Below are positions 1-8,664 of a stretch of 56,977 nucleotides of DNA, piece by piece (the first letter of the stretch is position 1; every line of letters begins with the position of its first letter). The DNA is taken from the NCBI RefSeq assembly GCF_018883605.1, contig NZ_JAHLEM010000082.1, positions 1 through 56,977 on the forward strand, read 5' to 3'. Both the position numbers and the translations under genes were made by a program. The notes beneath the pieces were generated by a model. It did no database searches. It was given only the letters and a program-made list of their open reading frames with translations, and was not told where the DNA came from. The stretch comes from Streptomyces niphimycinicus. Its GTDB lineage: Bacteria > Actinomycetota > Actinomycetes > Streptomycetales > Streptomycetaceae.

Positions 1-838
1 CGCCGCCGAGCGCCGCCTCCAGCCGGGCGCGGCCCGGCGCACCGGCCATGGCGTGGCAGAGCAGGACGGGGAAGGTGGGCCGGGCGGCCGCGATGTCGCT
101 GAGGGCGGACTTGCCGGTGGTGCGGGGGTCGCTGGTGTACGGCAGCAGGTCGTCGTGCATCTGGAAGGCCAGCCCCAGGTGTTCGGCATACGCGGTGAGC
201 GCGCGCTGCTGGGCGGGGGTTCCGCCGCCCAGGATCGCCCCGCCCCGGCAGGCGGCCCGAAACAGCGCCCCGGTCTTCAGGGAGCTCATGGTGAGATACC
301 GGTCGAGTCCGCAGCCGAGGTCGCCGCGGAGTTCGCCCTCCATCGCCTGGCCGCGGCACAGGTCGACGCCCGCCCGGGCGAAGACCCGCACGGCGCCCAG
401 CACCCGGCCCGGCGGCAGTCCCCCGGCCTCTTCGGCGCCGTCGGTGAGCACACCGAACATGCCGAGCATCAGGGCGTCCCCGGTGACGATGGCGTCGGCG
501 GTGCCGTAGCGTGCCACGACGGACGGACGGCCCCGCCGCATCGCGTCCCCGTCGATGACATCGTCATGGACGAGGGATCCCACATGGAGGTACTCCACGC
601 TCAGCGCGGCCGGGACGACGGCCGGTCCGCCGCCGCCCACCGCCTCGGCCGACTCCATGAGCAGCAGCGGGCGCAGCAGCTTTCCCGCCGGGAGCAGGGC
701 GTACCGGGAGATCTGGTGGAGCCGCTCGGCCTCCGGCGGCCAGCGCCGGTCGAGCTCGCGCAGCAGGAGCTCAATGGTCGGCGCGGCCTCCGCCAGCGGG
801 TCGGCCACATCGGTGACCGCGACATCGGGCGGCGTCAC
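1..838 (-). CDS. Polyprenyl (geranylgeranyl-type) diphosphate synthase, 3' end outside window
   Basis: Head-to-tail condensation of isopentenyl diphosphate with an allylic diphosphate to make a C15-C20+ prenyl diphosphate. The translation shows the first aspartate-rich motif as LVHDDVIDGD followed by RRGRP, and a second as FQMHDDLLPYTSD followed by TGK, which are the two Mg-diphosphate sites of the family. About 279 residues are visible and the C-terminus runs off the left edge. The GTG start at 838 overlaps the aminotransferase stop as GTGA, so the two genes are translationally coupled on one transcript. The first motif is the DDxxD form, compatible with a GGPP or FPP synthase; chain length cannot be read from sequence alone. 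It is probably part of a terpenoid pathway lying further left (inference). Confidence 0.9.
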   Translation of the reverse strand, partial: MTPPDVAVTDVADPLAEAAPTIELLLRELDRRWPPEAERLHQISRYALLPAGKLLRPLLLMESAEAVGGGGPAVVPAALSVEYLHVGSLVHDDVIDGDAMRRGRPSVVARYGTADAIVTGDALMLGMFGVLTDGAEEAGGLPPGRVLGAVRVFARAGVDLCRGQAMEGELRGDLGCGLDRYLTMSSLKTGALFRAACRGGAILGGGTPAQQRALTAYAEHLGLAFQMHDDLLPYTSDPRTTGKSALSDIAAARPTFPVLLCHAMAGAPGRARLEAALGG

Positions 839-1875
839 CGGGACGCCTCCCGGTACTTCCCGGCGAGTTCCGCGAACGCCCGGTTGGCGGCGGGCTCGGC
901 GACGGTCACCCGTACCCCTTCGCCCGGTTTGCCGCACACCACCACGCCGTGGTCCGCGCAGAACTGGGTGAAGCGCTCCACGCCGGAGGTCATCGGCAGC
1001 CACAGGAAGTTGCCCTGGCTAGCGGGCACCTCCCAGCCCTGGTCGAGCAGGGTCCGATGGAGCCGGTCGCGCTCCTCGGCGGTCTCGGCGCACTGCCGGA
1101 GCACCCGCTCCTGCGCACCGAGCGCCGCGATGGCGGCCTCCTGCGCCACGGCGCTCACCCGGTAGAAGGGCAGCACCGAGCGGAGCGGGGCGAGCACGGG
1201 CTCATGCGCCACGAGATAGCCGACCCGCAGGCTGAGCAGCCCGTACGACTTGGAGAACGTCCGCACCACACAGACCCGTTCATCGGCGCGGTGCAGCGCG
1301 ATGCCGTCGGCGACGGCGCCGGGGTCGGCGAAGTCCCGGTACGCCTCGTCGATGACGACGGTGACATGCGCGGGGAGCCGGTCGAGGAAACCAAGGATGC
1401 GCTCCTGGTCCAGCGCGGTGCCGGTGGGGTTGTTGGGGGTGCACAGCAGGACCATGCGGGTGCGGTCGGTGACGGCGTCGGCCATCGCCTTCAGATCGTG
1501 GTCGTATCCGGTGAGCGGCACCCGGACGGTGGTGGATCCGGCGTTGGCCGCCATCATCGGGTACGCCTCCCACGAGGGCCAGGCGTGCACCGTGTCCGTA
1601 TCCGGTCCGGTGAGGGTGGAGAACAACTGCTGGAGCAGCGCACCGGAACCCGGTCCGGCCAGCACATGTTCCGGGCGCACTCCCAGATGTCCGGCGAGGG
1701 CCTGACAGAGCCCGGTGCCGAGGGCATCCAGGGTACGGTGGGCGGTCCGCGCGGTGCGCAGGACGGCGTCCACCACTTCGGGGAGCGGGGGGTGAACGGT
1801 TTCGTTGAGCGACATCTGGTGGAAGGGATTGTTCTCCGCGACCACCGGAGTCATGCGATTCCAGCCATCATGCAT
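835..1875 (-). CDS. PLP-dependent class I/II aminotransferase (HisC-like)
   Basis: Fold-type I aminotransferase of about 346 residues, resembling histidinol-phosphate aminotransferase. Visible motifs from the chosen start: CTPNNPTG (145-152), DEAYRDF (176-182) and the Schiff-base segment TFSKSYGLLSLRVGY with the PLP lysine near 209. ATGs at 1875 and 1854 are both possible; the frame stays open to 2076, but that extension is proline/glycine-rich and looks non-coding. It forms an operon with the prenyl synthase (4-bp GTGA overlap). True hisC sits in a his operon, so here it more likely transaminates an amino acid or a pathway intermediate. Substrate unknown. The pairing of transaminase and prenyl synthase is unusual and suggests specialised metabolism. 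Confidence 0.85.
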   Translation of the reverse strand: MHDGWNRMTPVVAENNPFHQMSLNETVHPPLPEVVDAVLRTARTAHRTLDALGTGLCQALAGHLGVRPEHVLAGPGSGALLQQLFSTLTGPDTDTVHAWPSWEAYPMMAANAGSTTVRVPLTGYDHDLKAMADAVTDRTRMVLLCTPNNPTGTALDQERILGFLDRLPAHVTVVIDEAYRDFADPGAVADGIALHRADERVCVVRTFSKSYGLLSLRVGYLVAHEPVLAPLRSVLPFYRVSAVAQEAAIAALGAQERVLRQCAETAEERDRLHRTLLDQGWEVPASQGNFLWLPMTSGVERFTQFCADHGVVVCGKPGEGVRVTVAEPAANRAFAELAGKYREASR

Positions 1876-2126
1876 CGGGCACCATCCATCCATTCCAGCG
1901 GGGGATTCGGGCGGAGGGAGGAAAGTCACCGCGCCCGGGTCCCCTTGCCGGTCCGGCCGGATCGGTGGGGAGGAAACCGTTGTGGGCGGGCTGTGACCGT
2001 ACGGGCAGCCAGTGCGGGTGGGGCCGTGTCCGATCGGCCAGTTCGATGAGCGGGTGCGGGCGAAATCCGTCACCATGATTTTGACGGTCTCTCGATCACG
2101 CGTCCAATTAGAGTCTTACGGGAATT

Positions 2127-2143
2127 GATAAACGATTTTTATC
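2127..2143. promoter_or_regulatory. LysR-type T-N11-A operator
   Basis: GATAAA (2127-2132) and TTTATC (2138-2143) form a perfect 6-bp inverted repeat with a 5-bp spacer. T2129 and A2141 give the T-N11-A core expected of a LysR-family box. It lies only a few bases before the GTG start of the LysR gene and about 250 bp upstream of the divergent aminotransferase. A TTGACG at 2081-2086 on the plus strand may be a -35 for the regulator, but no convincing -10 at 17 bp was found. Confidence 0.6.
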
Positions 2144-2148
2144 GTCCT

Positions 2149-3078
2149 GTGGTGATCGATCTTCGCCAGCTCACCGTACTCGCTGAGGTCTGTCGCGCCG
2201 GCTCGTACAGCGCCGCGGCGGACCGGCTCGGTTACACCCAACCGGCTATCAGCTATCACATGCGCGCGCTGGAACGTGCCGTGGGCGTGCCGCTCACGGT
2301 CAAGGCGGGACGGGGGGTACGGCTCACGCCCGCGGGCCACAGACTCGCCGAGCGCGCCCAGGACGTGCTGGCCGGGCTGCGGGATGTGGAGAACGAGTTC
2401 GAGGCGCTCGCCGCGCGCACCCGTGGCCGGGTGCGGATGTCCTCGGTGCAGAGCGTCTGTGTCGCCGTGCTGCCCGCGGCGCTGGCCAGGCTGGGCGCCT
2501 CCCGTATCGAGGTGGAGGTGGAGCTGGGCCAGACCGACTCCCATGACGCGTACCGGCTGCTGGACGCGGGCGAGACCGATCTGGCGATCGTCGCCGACGA
2601 TGAGACGGGAGACGCCTCGGGGGCCGCGCACACCCCGCTGCGCCGGGTCCCGCTGCTGGTCGACCGCCGCCATGTGCTGCTGCCGCGGGGCCATGCGCTC
2701 GCGGGGCGGCGCAGCGTCGGCCTCGCCGATCTGTCGCGGGAGCGGTGGATCCTGGAGCGGGACCGCGGGCGGCTGCTGCGGCGCTGCGCGGAGGCGGGGT
2801 TCGAGCCCCGGGTGGTGACCACGACCGATGACCAGGCGACGACCCTCGGCCTGGTGGGCGACGGGGTGGGCATCGCCCTGATGGACGGCCTCGGTCTGCT
2901 CCCCCGGCCCGATCCGCGGGTCGAGCCGCGCCCGCTGGACGACTGGCCACGGCGCCATGTCTGCGCGCTGCTGCGGCCGGAGGCGGCGCGGGTGCCCGCG
3001 GTGGCCGCCTTGCTGGAGGCGCTGCGGGCGGTGGCCGTCGAGCATTCGGGGGAGGTCGCCGAAGCGGCGACGGCCTGA
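2149..3078 (+). CDS. LysR-family transcriptional regulator
   Basis: Begins (V)VIDLRQLTVLAEVCRAGS, the standard LysR start, with the winged helix-turn-helix (AAADRLGYTQPAISYHMRALE) in the first 60 residues and a periplasmic-binding-protein-like effector domain from about 90 onward. Usual family length (about 309 residues). The frame is open from a TTG at 2125, but that would place an operator-like palindrome inside the coding region, so GTG 2149 or 2152 is preferred; neither has a strong ribosome binding site. Divergent from the aminotransferase/prenyl-synthase operon, which it most likely controls. Convergent with the sulfotransferase. Effector unknown. Confidence 0.9.
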   Translation: MVIDLRQLTVLAEVCRAGSYSAAADRLGYTQPAISYHMRALERAVGVPLTVKAGRGVRLTPAGHRLAERAQDVLAGLRDVENEFEALAARTRGRVRMSSVQSVCVAVLPAALARLGASRIEVEVELGQTDSHDAYRLLDAGETDLAIVADDETGDASGAAHTPLRRVPLLVDRRHVLLPRGHALAGRRSVGLADLSRERWILERDRGRLLRRCAEAGFEPRVVTTTDDQATTLGLVGDGVGIALMDGLGLLPRPDPRVEPRPLDDWPRRHVCALLRPEAARVPAVAALLEALRAVAVEHSGEVAEAATA

Positions 3079-3100
3079 CGCCGAAGCACATGCGCGCACC

Positions 3101-3165
3101 GGAGCTACCTCATCCGCACGCCGCAGCTACCTCATCATCCGCGCACCGGGGCAGCTATCTCATCC
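3101..3165. repeat. Triplicated ~22-25 bp repeat spanning the sulfotransferase stop codon
   Basis: Three imperfect copies around AGCTAcCTCATCcgCgCaC lie in the convergent gap between the LysR and sulfotransferase genes. Read on the minus strand each copy contains GGATGA, and the first supplies the sulfotransferase TGA stop (3162-3160). It looks like tandem duplication of a gene 3' end. Confidence 0.7.
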
Positions 3166-4167
3166 GGCCCCGGCCAGGCTCAGGGCCCGGGCGCCGGGGG
3201 CGCAGCTCGCGCGGAGGGCGGCCAGTTCCGCGGGCGGCAGGGTCGCGGCTGCCGAGCCCCGGCGGTCGCCGTCGAGCAGGGCGCCTCCGGCCGCCAGCCA
3301 CTCCGGGAGGGGTTCCACGCCGAGGTGCTGGGCCAGCCGGGTGAGCTCGCGCTCGGGCGCGTCGAGCAGGCTCTCGTACGACAGGGACATCCGGATCCCG
3401 GCGGGAAGCTGGGACAGATGGGCCAGCCCCTCCACGATCGTGTGCGACCACAATCGGCCGAACTCGGCGACGGGTACGGGCCGTTCGTACAGCGGACGCA
3501 GATCGGCGTCGTCGTCGCTGAGCAGCGCCTCGAGACCGGCCGGAAGGCTCTCGGTGGTCTCGGCGCGCTCCGTCATGAGCTGGATCAGCCGGAATCCGGG
3601 GTGGCGGCTCATGGAGAGCGCGCAGTCGGCGCCGTCCCGGTGCAGATGGACGAACCGGGCCTCGGGAAAGACCTTCCGCAGCCGGGGCACCGACCGCAGC
3701 GAGTAACCGGAGCGCTCCACGACGGCCCGTCGGCCGAACCGCTCCCCCAGCAGGTCGAACAGTGCCCGGTAGTGATCGGCCACCGGGGCGGCGGGCCGTC
3801 GGGACAGCTCCGGCTCCAGCGCGTCGAACAGCGCGTCGGGGTCGTCGGTGAGATGCGGCAGCGTCATCATGCACAGGGCCGGAATGCCACCGCCCGCCAC
3901 CGAGAACCGCCCCTTGACATGCGGATACCGATACTCCGGCAGCGGGATGCCATCGCGGATGACGCGGTTGGCGAACGACCTCGGAGTGGCGAGGATCCGC
4001 CAGAACTCCGCCCCGGTCAGCGGCGCCTCGGGCAGCGCGTCCGGCTCCAGTGCGGCGATCAGCTCGCTCACGCTGAGCAGATCCGGGTGCAGCCGCAGGA
4101 CACGCGACAGAGCGGTCGAACCGCATCGTCCGGTCCCCACGACGAAGGTCAGCGGCCGTAACGTCAC
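3160..4167 (-). CDS. Sulfotransferase family protein
   Basis: Transfers a sulfuryl group from PAPS to an acceptor. The N-terminus FVVGTGRCGSTALSR (residues 8-22) is the 5'-phosphosulfate-binding P-loop-like motif, and HRDGADCALSMSRHPGFR in the middle fits the 3'-phosphate-binding region. The length of 335 residues is normal for the Sulfotransfer_3-type family. The start is GTG at 4167. Codon 3 is TTA (plus-strand TAA at 4159-4161), the rare leucine codon read by the bldA tRNA, so translation may be limited to late growth. The acceptor is unknown. It is convergent with the LysR gene and near a prenyl synthase, so a terpenoid or lipid acceptor is possible (inference). Confidence 0.85.
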   Translation of the reverse strand: MTLRPLTFVVGTGRCGSTALSRVLRLHPDLLSVSELIAALEPDALPEAPLTGAEFWRILATPRSFANRVIRDGIPLPEYRYPHVKGRFSVAGGGIPALCMMTLPHLTDDPDALFDALEPELSRRPAAPVADHYRALFDLLGERFGRRAVVERSGYSLRSVPRLRKVFPEARFVHLHRDGADCALSMSRHPGFRLIQLMTERAETTESLPAGLEALLSDDDADLRPLYERPVPVAEFGRLWSHTIVEGLAHLSQLPAGIRMSLSYESLLDAPERELTRLAQHLGVEPLPEWLAAGGALLDGDRRGSAAATLPPAELAALRASCAPGARALSLAGAG

Positions 4168-4391
4168 CCCAGGTGCCCCTTCCGTCTCGACAGCTACCGC
4201 CCTTCTCTACCCATCGCCGCCACCGCGCATCCCCGGCCACTTTCGTCGTCAGGGGCGGTGCCCGCATGCGCTCTTGAGGTCGGCTCTGCGTGACCGTACG
4301 TTCCACCGCACGGCCACCGCACGACACACCCCCCACACCGCGGAACCCGACACTGGGTCCGTCACCGCACCTTCAAGACCTTGGAGGAGCC

Positions 4392-5303
4392 ATGCCCGCA
4401 CCTGTGTTCAGCCGCCGTCACGGTATGCGCGTCGCGGCCGCGACGGCCGCCGCGCTTCCACTCGCCTCCCAGCCGCAGTACGTGGCCACGGCGGTCGCCG
4501 CCGCCCCGGTCGCCCCCGCCGACGCTTCGCGGCTGGCCGTCATGACCTTCAATCTGCGCTACGCCGGCGACAGCGAGCCCAACTCCTGGGGCCGGCGCCG
4601 CCCGGTCATGCGGGAGCTGCTGCGCCGGGCCCGGCCCCATCTGCTGGGCACTCAGGAGGGGCTGTACGGCCAGTTGCGCGATATCGCCCACGACCTCGGA
4701 CAGCGCTACGCGTGGATCGGCACCGGGCGGATGGGGGGCAGCCGCGATGAGTTCATGGCCGTCTTCTACGACACCGGGCGGCTCGAGCCCGTGGAGTACG
4801 ACCACTTCTGGCTGTCCGACACCCCGAATGTGATCGGCTCCAACACCTGGGGCGGGGCCGTGGTCCGGATGGTCACCTGGGTGCGCTTCCACGACCGGCG
4901 GACCGGCGAGGAGTTCTACGCCCTCAACACCCATCTGGACCACCGCAGCCAGAACGCCCGTGACCACGCCGCCGCTCTGATCACCGAGCGGCTCGGCGGG
5001 CTGGACTCCGCGCTCCCCCGCATCGTCACCGGCGACTTCAATGTGGCGGCCCATGGCAACCCGGTCTACGACGCCATGCTGAACGGCGGCACGCTGGTGG
5101 ACTCGTGGGACACCGCCGAGCGGCGCGGCCCGCTGTACGGGACGTTCCACGGCTTCGGCCCGCTGGTCCCGGACGGCGACCGGATCGACTGGATCCTGAC
5201 CTCGCCCGGTGTGCGCACCCACCACGCCGTCATCGACACCTACTCCGAGGACGGCCAGTACCCCAGCGACCATCTGCCGGTGCGGACCGTCCTGGAGCTG
5301 TGA
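4392..5303 (+). CDS. Secreted endonuclease/exonuclease/phosphatase-family hydrolase
   Basis: Metal-dependent hydrolase of the DNase I/EEP fold, 303 residues. A GGAGGAG at 4383-4389 fixes the ATG. The first ~45 residues contain a twin arginine (SRRHGM) followed by an alanine-rich hydrophobic stretch, so a Tat or Sec export signal is likely. EEP hallmarks: MTFNLRYAG, LLGTQEG (catalytic Glu), NTHLDHRS, VTGDFN and the C-terminal SDHLPV. Secreted relatives act on nucleic acids, sphingomyelin or sugar phosphates; the substrate here cannot be told from sequence. Monocistronic, convergent with the MFS gene across a hairpin. Confidence 0.85.
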   Translation: MPAPVFSRRHGMRVAAATAAALPLASQPQYVATAVAAAPVAPADASRLAVMTFNLRYAGDSEPNSWGRRRPVMRELLRRARPHLLGTQEGLYGQLRDIAHDLGQRYAWIGTGRMGGSRDEFMAVFYDTGRLEPVEYDHFWLSDTPNVIGSNTWGGAVVRMVTWVRFHDRRTGEEFYALNTHLDHRSQNARDHAAALITERLGGLDSALPRIVTGDFNVAAHGNPVYDAMLNGGTLVDSWDTAERRGPLYGTFHGFGPLVPDGDRIDWILTSPGVRTHHAVIDTYSEDGQYPSDHLPVRTVLEL

Positions 5304-5344
5304 CGCGAGGCGCCCGCGCCGAATGCCGTGGTGCCGTGGTGCCG

Positions 5345-5376
5345 TCGATCCGCTCCCGCTCCCGGGGGCGGATCGA
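5345..5376. terminator. Hairpin between convergent genes
   Basis: TCGATCCGC (5345-5353) pairs perfectly with GCGGATCGA (5368-5376) across a 14-nt loop. There is no T-tract, as is common in Streptomyces. It could serve both the EEP hydrolase and the MFS gene. Confidence 0.5.
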
Positions 5377-5423
5377 GCGGTTCGCCGCGCGGTCCGCGTC
5401 CCCGCCGCGTTCGCCGGGCCTGC

Positions 5424-6638
5424 TCAGCGGCCTGATGCCACGACGGAAATCCCCCGCAGCCGCAGCAGGGCGGCCACGGCCAGCAGCGCCACACACCCCG
5501 TGAAGATGAGCCCGGCGGAGCGCAGCCCGACCGCGAGCGACAGCGCCCCCACGCCGATCACCGGAATCGAGATCGCCAGATACATCAGCACGAACAGGGC
5601 GGAGGTGACCTCGGCGCGCCGGTCGGCCGGGCTGCGCTCGGTCACCACCCGTACGGCGGCGAGGAACGACAGCCCCTGGCCCGTCCCCGCGATCACGGCG
5701 CCCAGCACCAGCAGCGCCAGCGACGCGATCGCCAGCGAGACCGCGATGGCCGCCATACCGGCCACCAGCACCGCGCACCCGCCAGGCAGCGACCGCCCCG
5801 GGCCCAGCCGCCGCCCCAGCGCCTGCCCGGCGACCGAGGCGGCGAACACGGAGAACACCACGGCACCGGCCACCGCGAGATTGCTCTCCCCCTCCACCTC
5901 GCTCAGGAACGTGGGCGACACCGAGGTGAACAGGCCCAGGGTGGCGAAGCCCGCGAACCCCGCCATCGCCGCGGCCGTGAACGTCGCGCGCATTTCCTTG
6001 GGCACCCGCAGCCGCTGCGGCCTCAGCGACGGGCGGCCCCGGGTCCGTACGGTCTCCGGGAGAGCGAGCACCACGGCGGCGGCCACCGCCACCAGCACCA
6101 GGTCCACCACGAACACCAGCTTCAGCGGCGCCGGGGCGTACTGCGCCAGCACACCCGCAAGCAACGGGCCGACACCGAGACCGCCCAGGTTGGCCCCGGT
6201 GGCGAGGAGAGTGGCGGCACGGCGGCGGCGCTCGGGGGCCAGCTCGATCACCATCACGGTGGCGGTGCCGGTGGCCAGACCGGCGGACAGCCCCGACAGG
6301 GTGCGGCCCGTGAACAGCTCCGGCAGTCCGCCGGCGAGGAGGAAGCACACCGCGCTCAGGCCCGACAGCGCGAGCGCGGCCAGCAGAACGGGCCGTCGCC
6401 CGATGAAGTCGGACATACGTCCGAGCAGCAGCAGCGCGACGATGACCCCCGCCGCGTACACGGCGAAGATCACCGTGACCATGAACGAGGAGAAGCCGAA
6501 CTCCCCCTGATAGAGCGAGTAGAGCGGGGTGGGCAGCGTCGTACCGCACATCGTGACCACGAAGGCGTAGGCGGCCGCGAGGAACGGCCATCCCCGCTCC
6601 CTGTCCTGGCGGCTTTCCATACGACCCGATTCCACCAC
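5424..6638 (-). CDS. MFS transporter (sugar-efflux/drug type)
   Basis: 404-residue integral membrane protein with about 12 hydrophobic segments, an early TTLPTPLYSLYQ segment in helix 1 and the family loop motif GRMSDFIGRRPVLL between helices 2 and 3. The GTG start at 6638 is preceded by GGAGAGG with 6-nt spacing. It probably exports small molecules by proton antiport. No adjacent regulator; divergent from the MscS channel gene. Substrate unknown. Confidence 0.85.
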   Translation of the reverse strand: MVESGRMESRQDRERGWPFLAAAYAFVVTMCGTTLPTPLYSLYQGEFGFSSFMVTVIFAVYAAGVIVALLLLGRMSDFIGRRPVLLAALALSGLSAVCFLLAGGLPELFTGRTLSGLSAGLATGTATVMVIELAPERRRRAATLLATGANLGGLGVGPLLAGVLAQYAPAPLKLVFVVDLVLVAVAAAVVLALPETVRTRGRPSLRPQRLRVPKEMRATFTAAAMAGFAGFATLGLFTSVSPTFLSEVEGESNLAVAGAVVFSVFAASVAGQALGRRLGPGRSLPGGCAVLVAGMAAIAVSLAIASLALLVLGAVIAGTGQGLSFLAAVRVVTERSPADRRAEVTSALFVLMYLAISIPVIGVGALSLAVGLRSAGLIFTGCVALLAVAALLRLRGISVVASGR

Positions 6639-6809
6639 ATATCACCTCTCCGTCAAACGCGCTGGCGCGCCGCCGCCTTCCTGGCGGGTTACGTGCGGTA
6701 GCGGGGCATCCCGTCATTCGGCCCTGATCGCATGCGGCAGGATGGCACCTCACGCCGGAGCCGTACACATGTACGCCCGGCGCAGCCCGTACAACCCAGG
6801 CACGAGCAG

Positions 6810-6917
6810 GTGGACAACGTGATCCCACAGAACTCCAGACCGGAGGCCGCACCGACGACCGCGGGCCGCGCGGCCGGTTCTGACGCGCTTTCCGGCATAG
6901 CGGACGGTGGCCGATGA
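6810..6917 (+). CDS. Possible 35-residue ORF overlapping the MscS start
   Basis: A GTG-initiated frame (VDNVIPQNSRPEAA...) ends in TGA at 6915-6917, overlapping the MscS ATG at 6914 as ATGA. The overlap geometry suggests translational coupling. The peptide matches nothing I recognise, has no good ribosome binding site, and could be chance. The rest of the 6639-6913 gap shows no clear promoter. Confidence 0.2.
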   Translation: MDNVIPQNSRPEAAPTTAGRAAGSDALSGIADGGR

Positions 6918-7975
6918 ACCGGGGCCTGACGTTGCACGATGTCATCGTCGTCGGGGCGGCGCTGATCTGCGGTGCGGCCGGTGGTGTGCTGTTGCGCGTG
7001 GCGCTGCGCTGGCTGGGTGAGCGGGCCCGCGCCACCCGGTGGAGCGGCGACGACATCATCGTCGACATACTGCGCACACTGGCGCCGTGGGCGTCGATGG
7101 CCGCCGGAGTCGCCGCCGCGGCCGCCGCACTGCCGCTGACCGGCACGGTCGGCCATGACGTCAATCAGACGCTGAAGGGCGTGCTGATCCTGGTCAGCAC
7201 GGTCACCGCGGCGCGGGTGGTGGCCGGTATGGTGCGGTCGCTGGCGCTGTCCCGCTCCGGGGTGGCGGGCACGGCCACCATCTTCGTCAACATCACCCGG
7301 ATCGCGGTGCTGGCGATGGGCGTGCTGATCCTGCTGGAGACGCTGGGCGTCTCGATCGCACCGCTGCTCACCGCCCTGGGCGTGGGCGGTCTGGCGGTCG
7401 CCCTGGCGCTACAGGACACTCTGGCCAATCTCTTCGCGGGGGTGCACATCCTGGCCTCCAAGACGGTGCAGCCCGGCCACTACATCCGGCTCAGCAGCGG
7501 GGAGGAGGGATATGTGGTCGACATCAACTGGCGCAACACGGCGGTGCGGCAACTGTCGGACAACCTCGTCATCATCCCGAACGCCAAGCTGGGCAACACC
7601 ATCATGACCAACTTCCACCAGCCCGAGCAGCAGATGTCGGTCATGGTCCAGGCGAGGGTCGGCTACGGAAGCGATCTGGACCATGTGGAGCGGGTGACCA
7701 TCGAGGTGGCCGGGAAGGTGATGTCCGGCGTCGAGGGCGGGGTCGTCGACCACGAGACGAGCGTGCGCTTCCACACCTTCGGAGAGTCCGGCATCGACTT
7801 CTCGGTGTTTCTGCGGGCCCTGGAGTTCAGCGACCAGTACCTCATCAAGCATGAGTTCATGAAGGAGCTGCACCGCCGGTTCCGCGCCGAGGGCATCGAG
7901 ATCCCGCTGCCCACCCGTACGCTCGTCCTGCCCGACCAGGACCGGCTGTCGCTGCCGGACCCTTCGGCGGTCTGA
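6914..7975 (+). CDS. Small-conductance mechanosensitive channel (MscS family)
   Basis: 353 residues. Three to four N-terminal hydrophobic helices lead to the pore helix region (APLLTALGVGGLAVALALQDTLANLFAG) and the cytoplasmic beta domain (VQPGHYIRL, GYVVDINWRNTAVR, VIIPNAKLGNTI), all diagnostic for MscS. It opens on membrane tension to release solutes during hypo-osmotic shock. The ATG at 6914 overlaps the stop of a tiny upstream frame. It is convergent with the response-regulator gene, with only five bases between the two stop codons. Confidence 0.95.
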   Translation: MNRGLTLHDVIVVGAALICGAAGGVLLRVALRWLGERARATRWSGDDIIVDILRTLAPWASMAAGVAAAAAALPLTGTVGHDVNQTLKGVLILVSTVTAARVVAGMVRSLALSRSGVAGTATIFVNITRIAVLAMGVLILLETLGVSIAPLLTALGVGGLAVALALQDTLANLFAGVHILASKTVQPGHYIRLSSGEEGYVVDINWRNTAVRQLSDNLVIIPNAKLGNTIMTNFHQPEQQMSVMVQARVGYGSDLDHVERVTIEVAGKVMSGVEGGVVDHETSVRFHTFGESGIDFSVFLRALEFSDQYLIKHEFMKELHRRFRAEGIEIPLPTRTLVLPDQDRLSLPDPSAV

Positions 7976-7980
7976 CGCCG

Positions 7981-8664
7981 TCAGGGCAGCAACCGCCGCT
8001 CGGTGGCCACCGCCACCGCCCCGGCCCGGGTCTCGACCCCCAATTTCCCGTAGATCCGACCCAGATGGGTCTTGACCGTGGCCTCGCTGATGAACAGGGC
8101 CCGGGCGATCTCCCGGTTGCCCAGGCCACGGGCCAGTTGCCGCAGGATGTCGCGCTCCCGCTCGGAGAGTCCGGGGCGCGGGCTGCGCATCCGGGCCAGC
8201 ACCCGGTCGGCGACCGGGGCGGACAGCGCGGTACGGCCGGAGGCGGCGTTGCGGATCGCCGCGAACAGCTCCTCCGGCCGCTCGGCCTTGAGCAGATAGC
8301 CGGTGGCCCCGGCCTCGATGGCACGGGTGATGTCGGCGTCGGTGTCGAACATGGTGAGCACCAGGACGCGGGGCGCCGGCGGGCCGCCGGAGACCAGCCG
8401 CCGGGTGGCGGTCACCCCGTCCATACCCTCCCCGAGCTGGAGATCCATCAGCACCACATCGGGCCGGAGCCGGTCGGCCATGGCGAGGGCCTCCTCGCCA
8501 CTTCCCGCCTCGCCGATCACTTCGATGCCGTCGGTACTGGCCAGCAGCGCCCGCAACCCGGCCCGCACCACGGCGTGGTCGTCGCAGAGCAGCAGCCGGA
8601 TGGCGGGAGCGGGCGGGACCGGGTTCGCGGCGGGGCCGGACGACGGGGACGGGATCGGGCTCAT
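7981..8664 (-). CDS. NarL/LuxR-family response regulator
   Basis: 227 residues. An N-terminal receiver domain begins IRLLLCDDHAVVRAGL, with the phospho-acceptor Asp74 in VVLMDLQ and the conserved Lys in YLLKAE. The C-terminal LuxR helix-turn-helix reads GLSEREREDILRQLARGLGN-like with EIARALFISEATVKTHLGRIYGKL. It overlaps the upstream histidine kinase gene as ATGA (8661-8664), so the pair is co-transcribed and coupled. The first ~20 residues are a Pro/Ser-rich tail. Targets unknown. Confidence 0.95.
   Translation of the reverse strand: MSPIPSPSSGPAANPVPPAPAIRLLLCDDHAVVRAGLRALLASTDGIEVIGEAGSGEEALAMADRLRPDVVLMDLQLGEGMDGVTATRRLVSGGPPAPRVLVLTMFDTDADITRAIEAGATGYLLKAERPEELFAAIRNAASGRTALSAPVADRVLARMRSPRPGLSERERDILRQLARGLGNREIARALFISEATVKTHLGRIYGKLGVETRAGAVAVATERRLLP

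Noticed and set aside
5230..7164. 644-codon minus-strand frame across the MFS gene
   Set aside because: It is a +1 shadow of the MFS protein with an Arg/Gly/Pro-rich translation; the 404-residue MFS frame has normal membrane helices and a good ribosome binding site.
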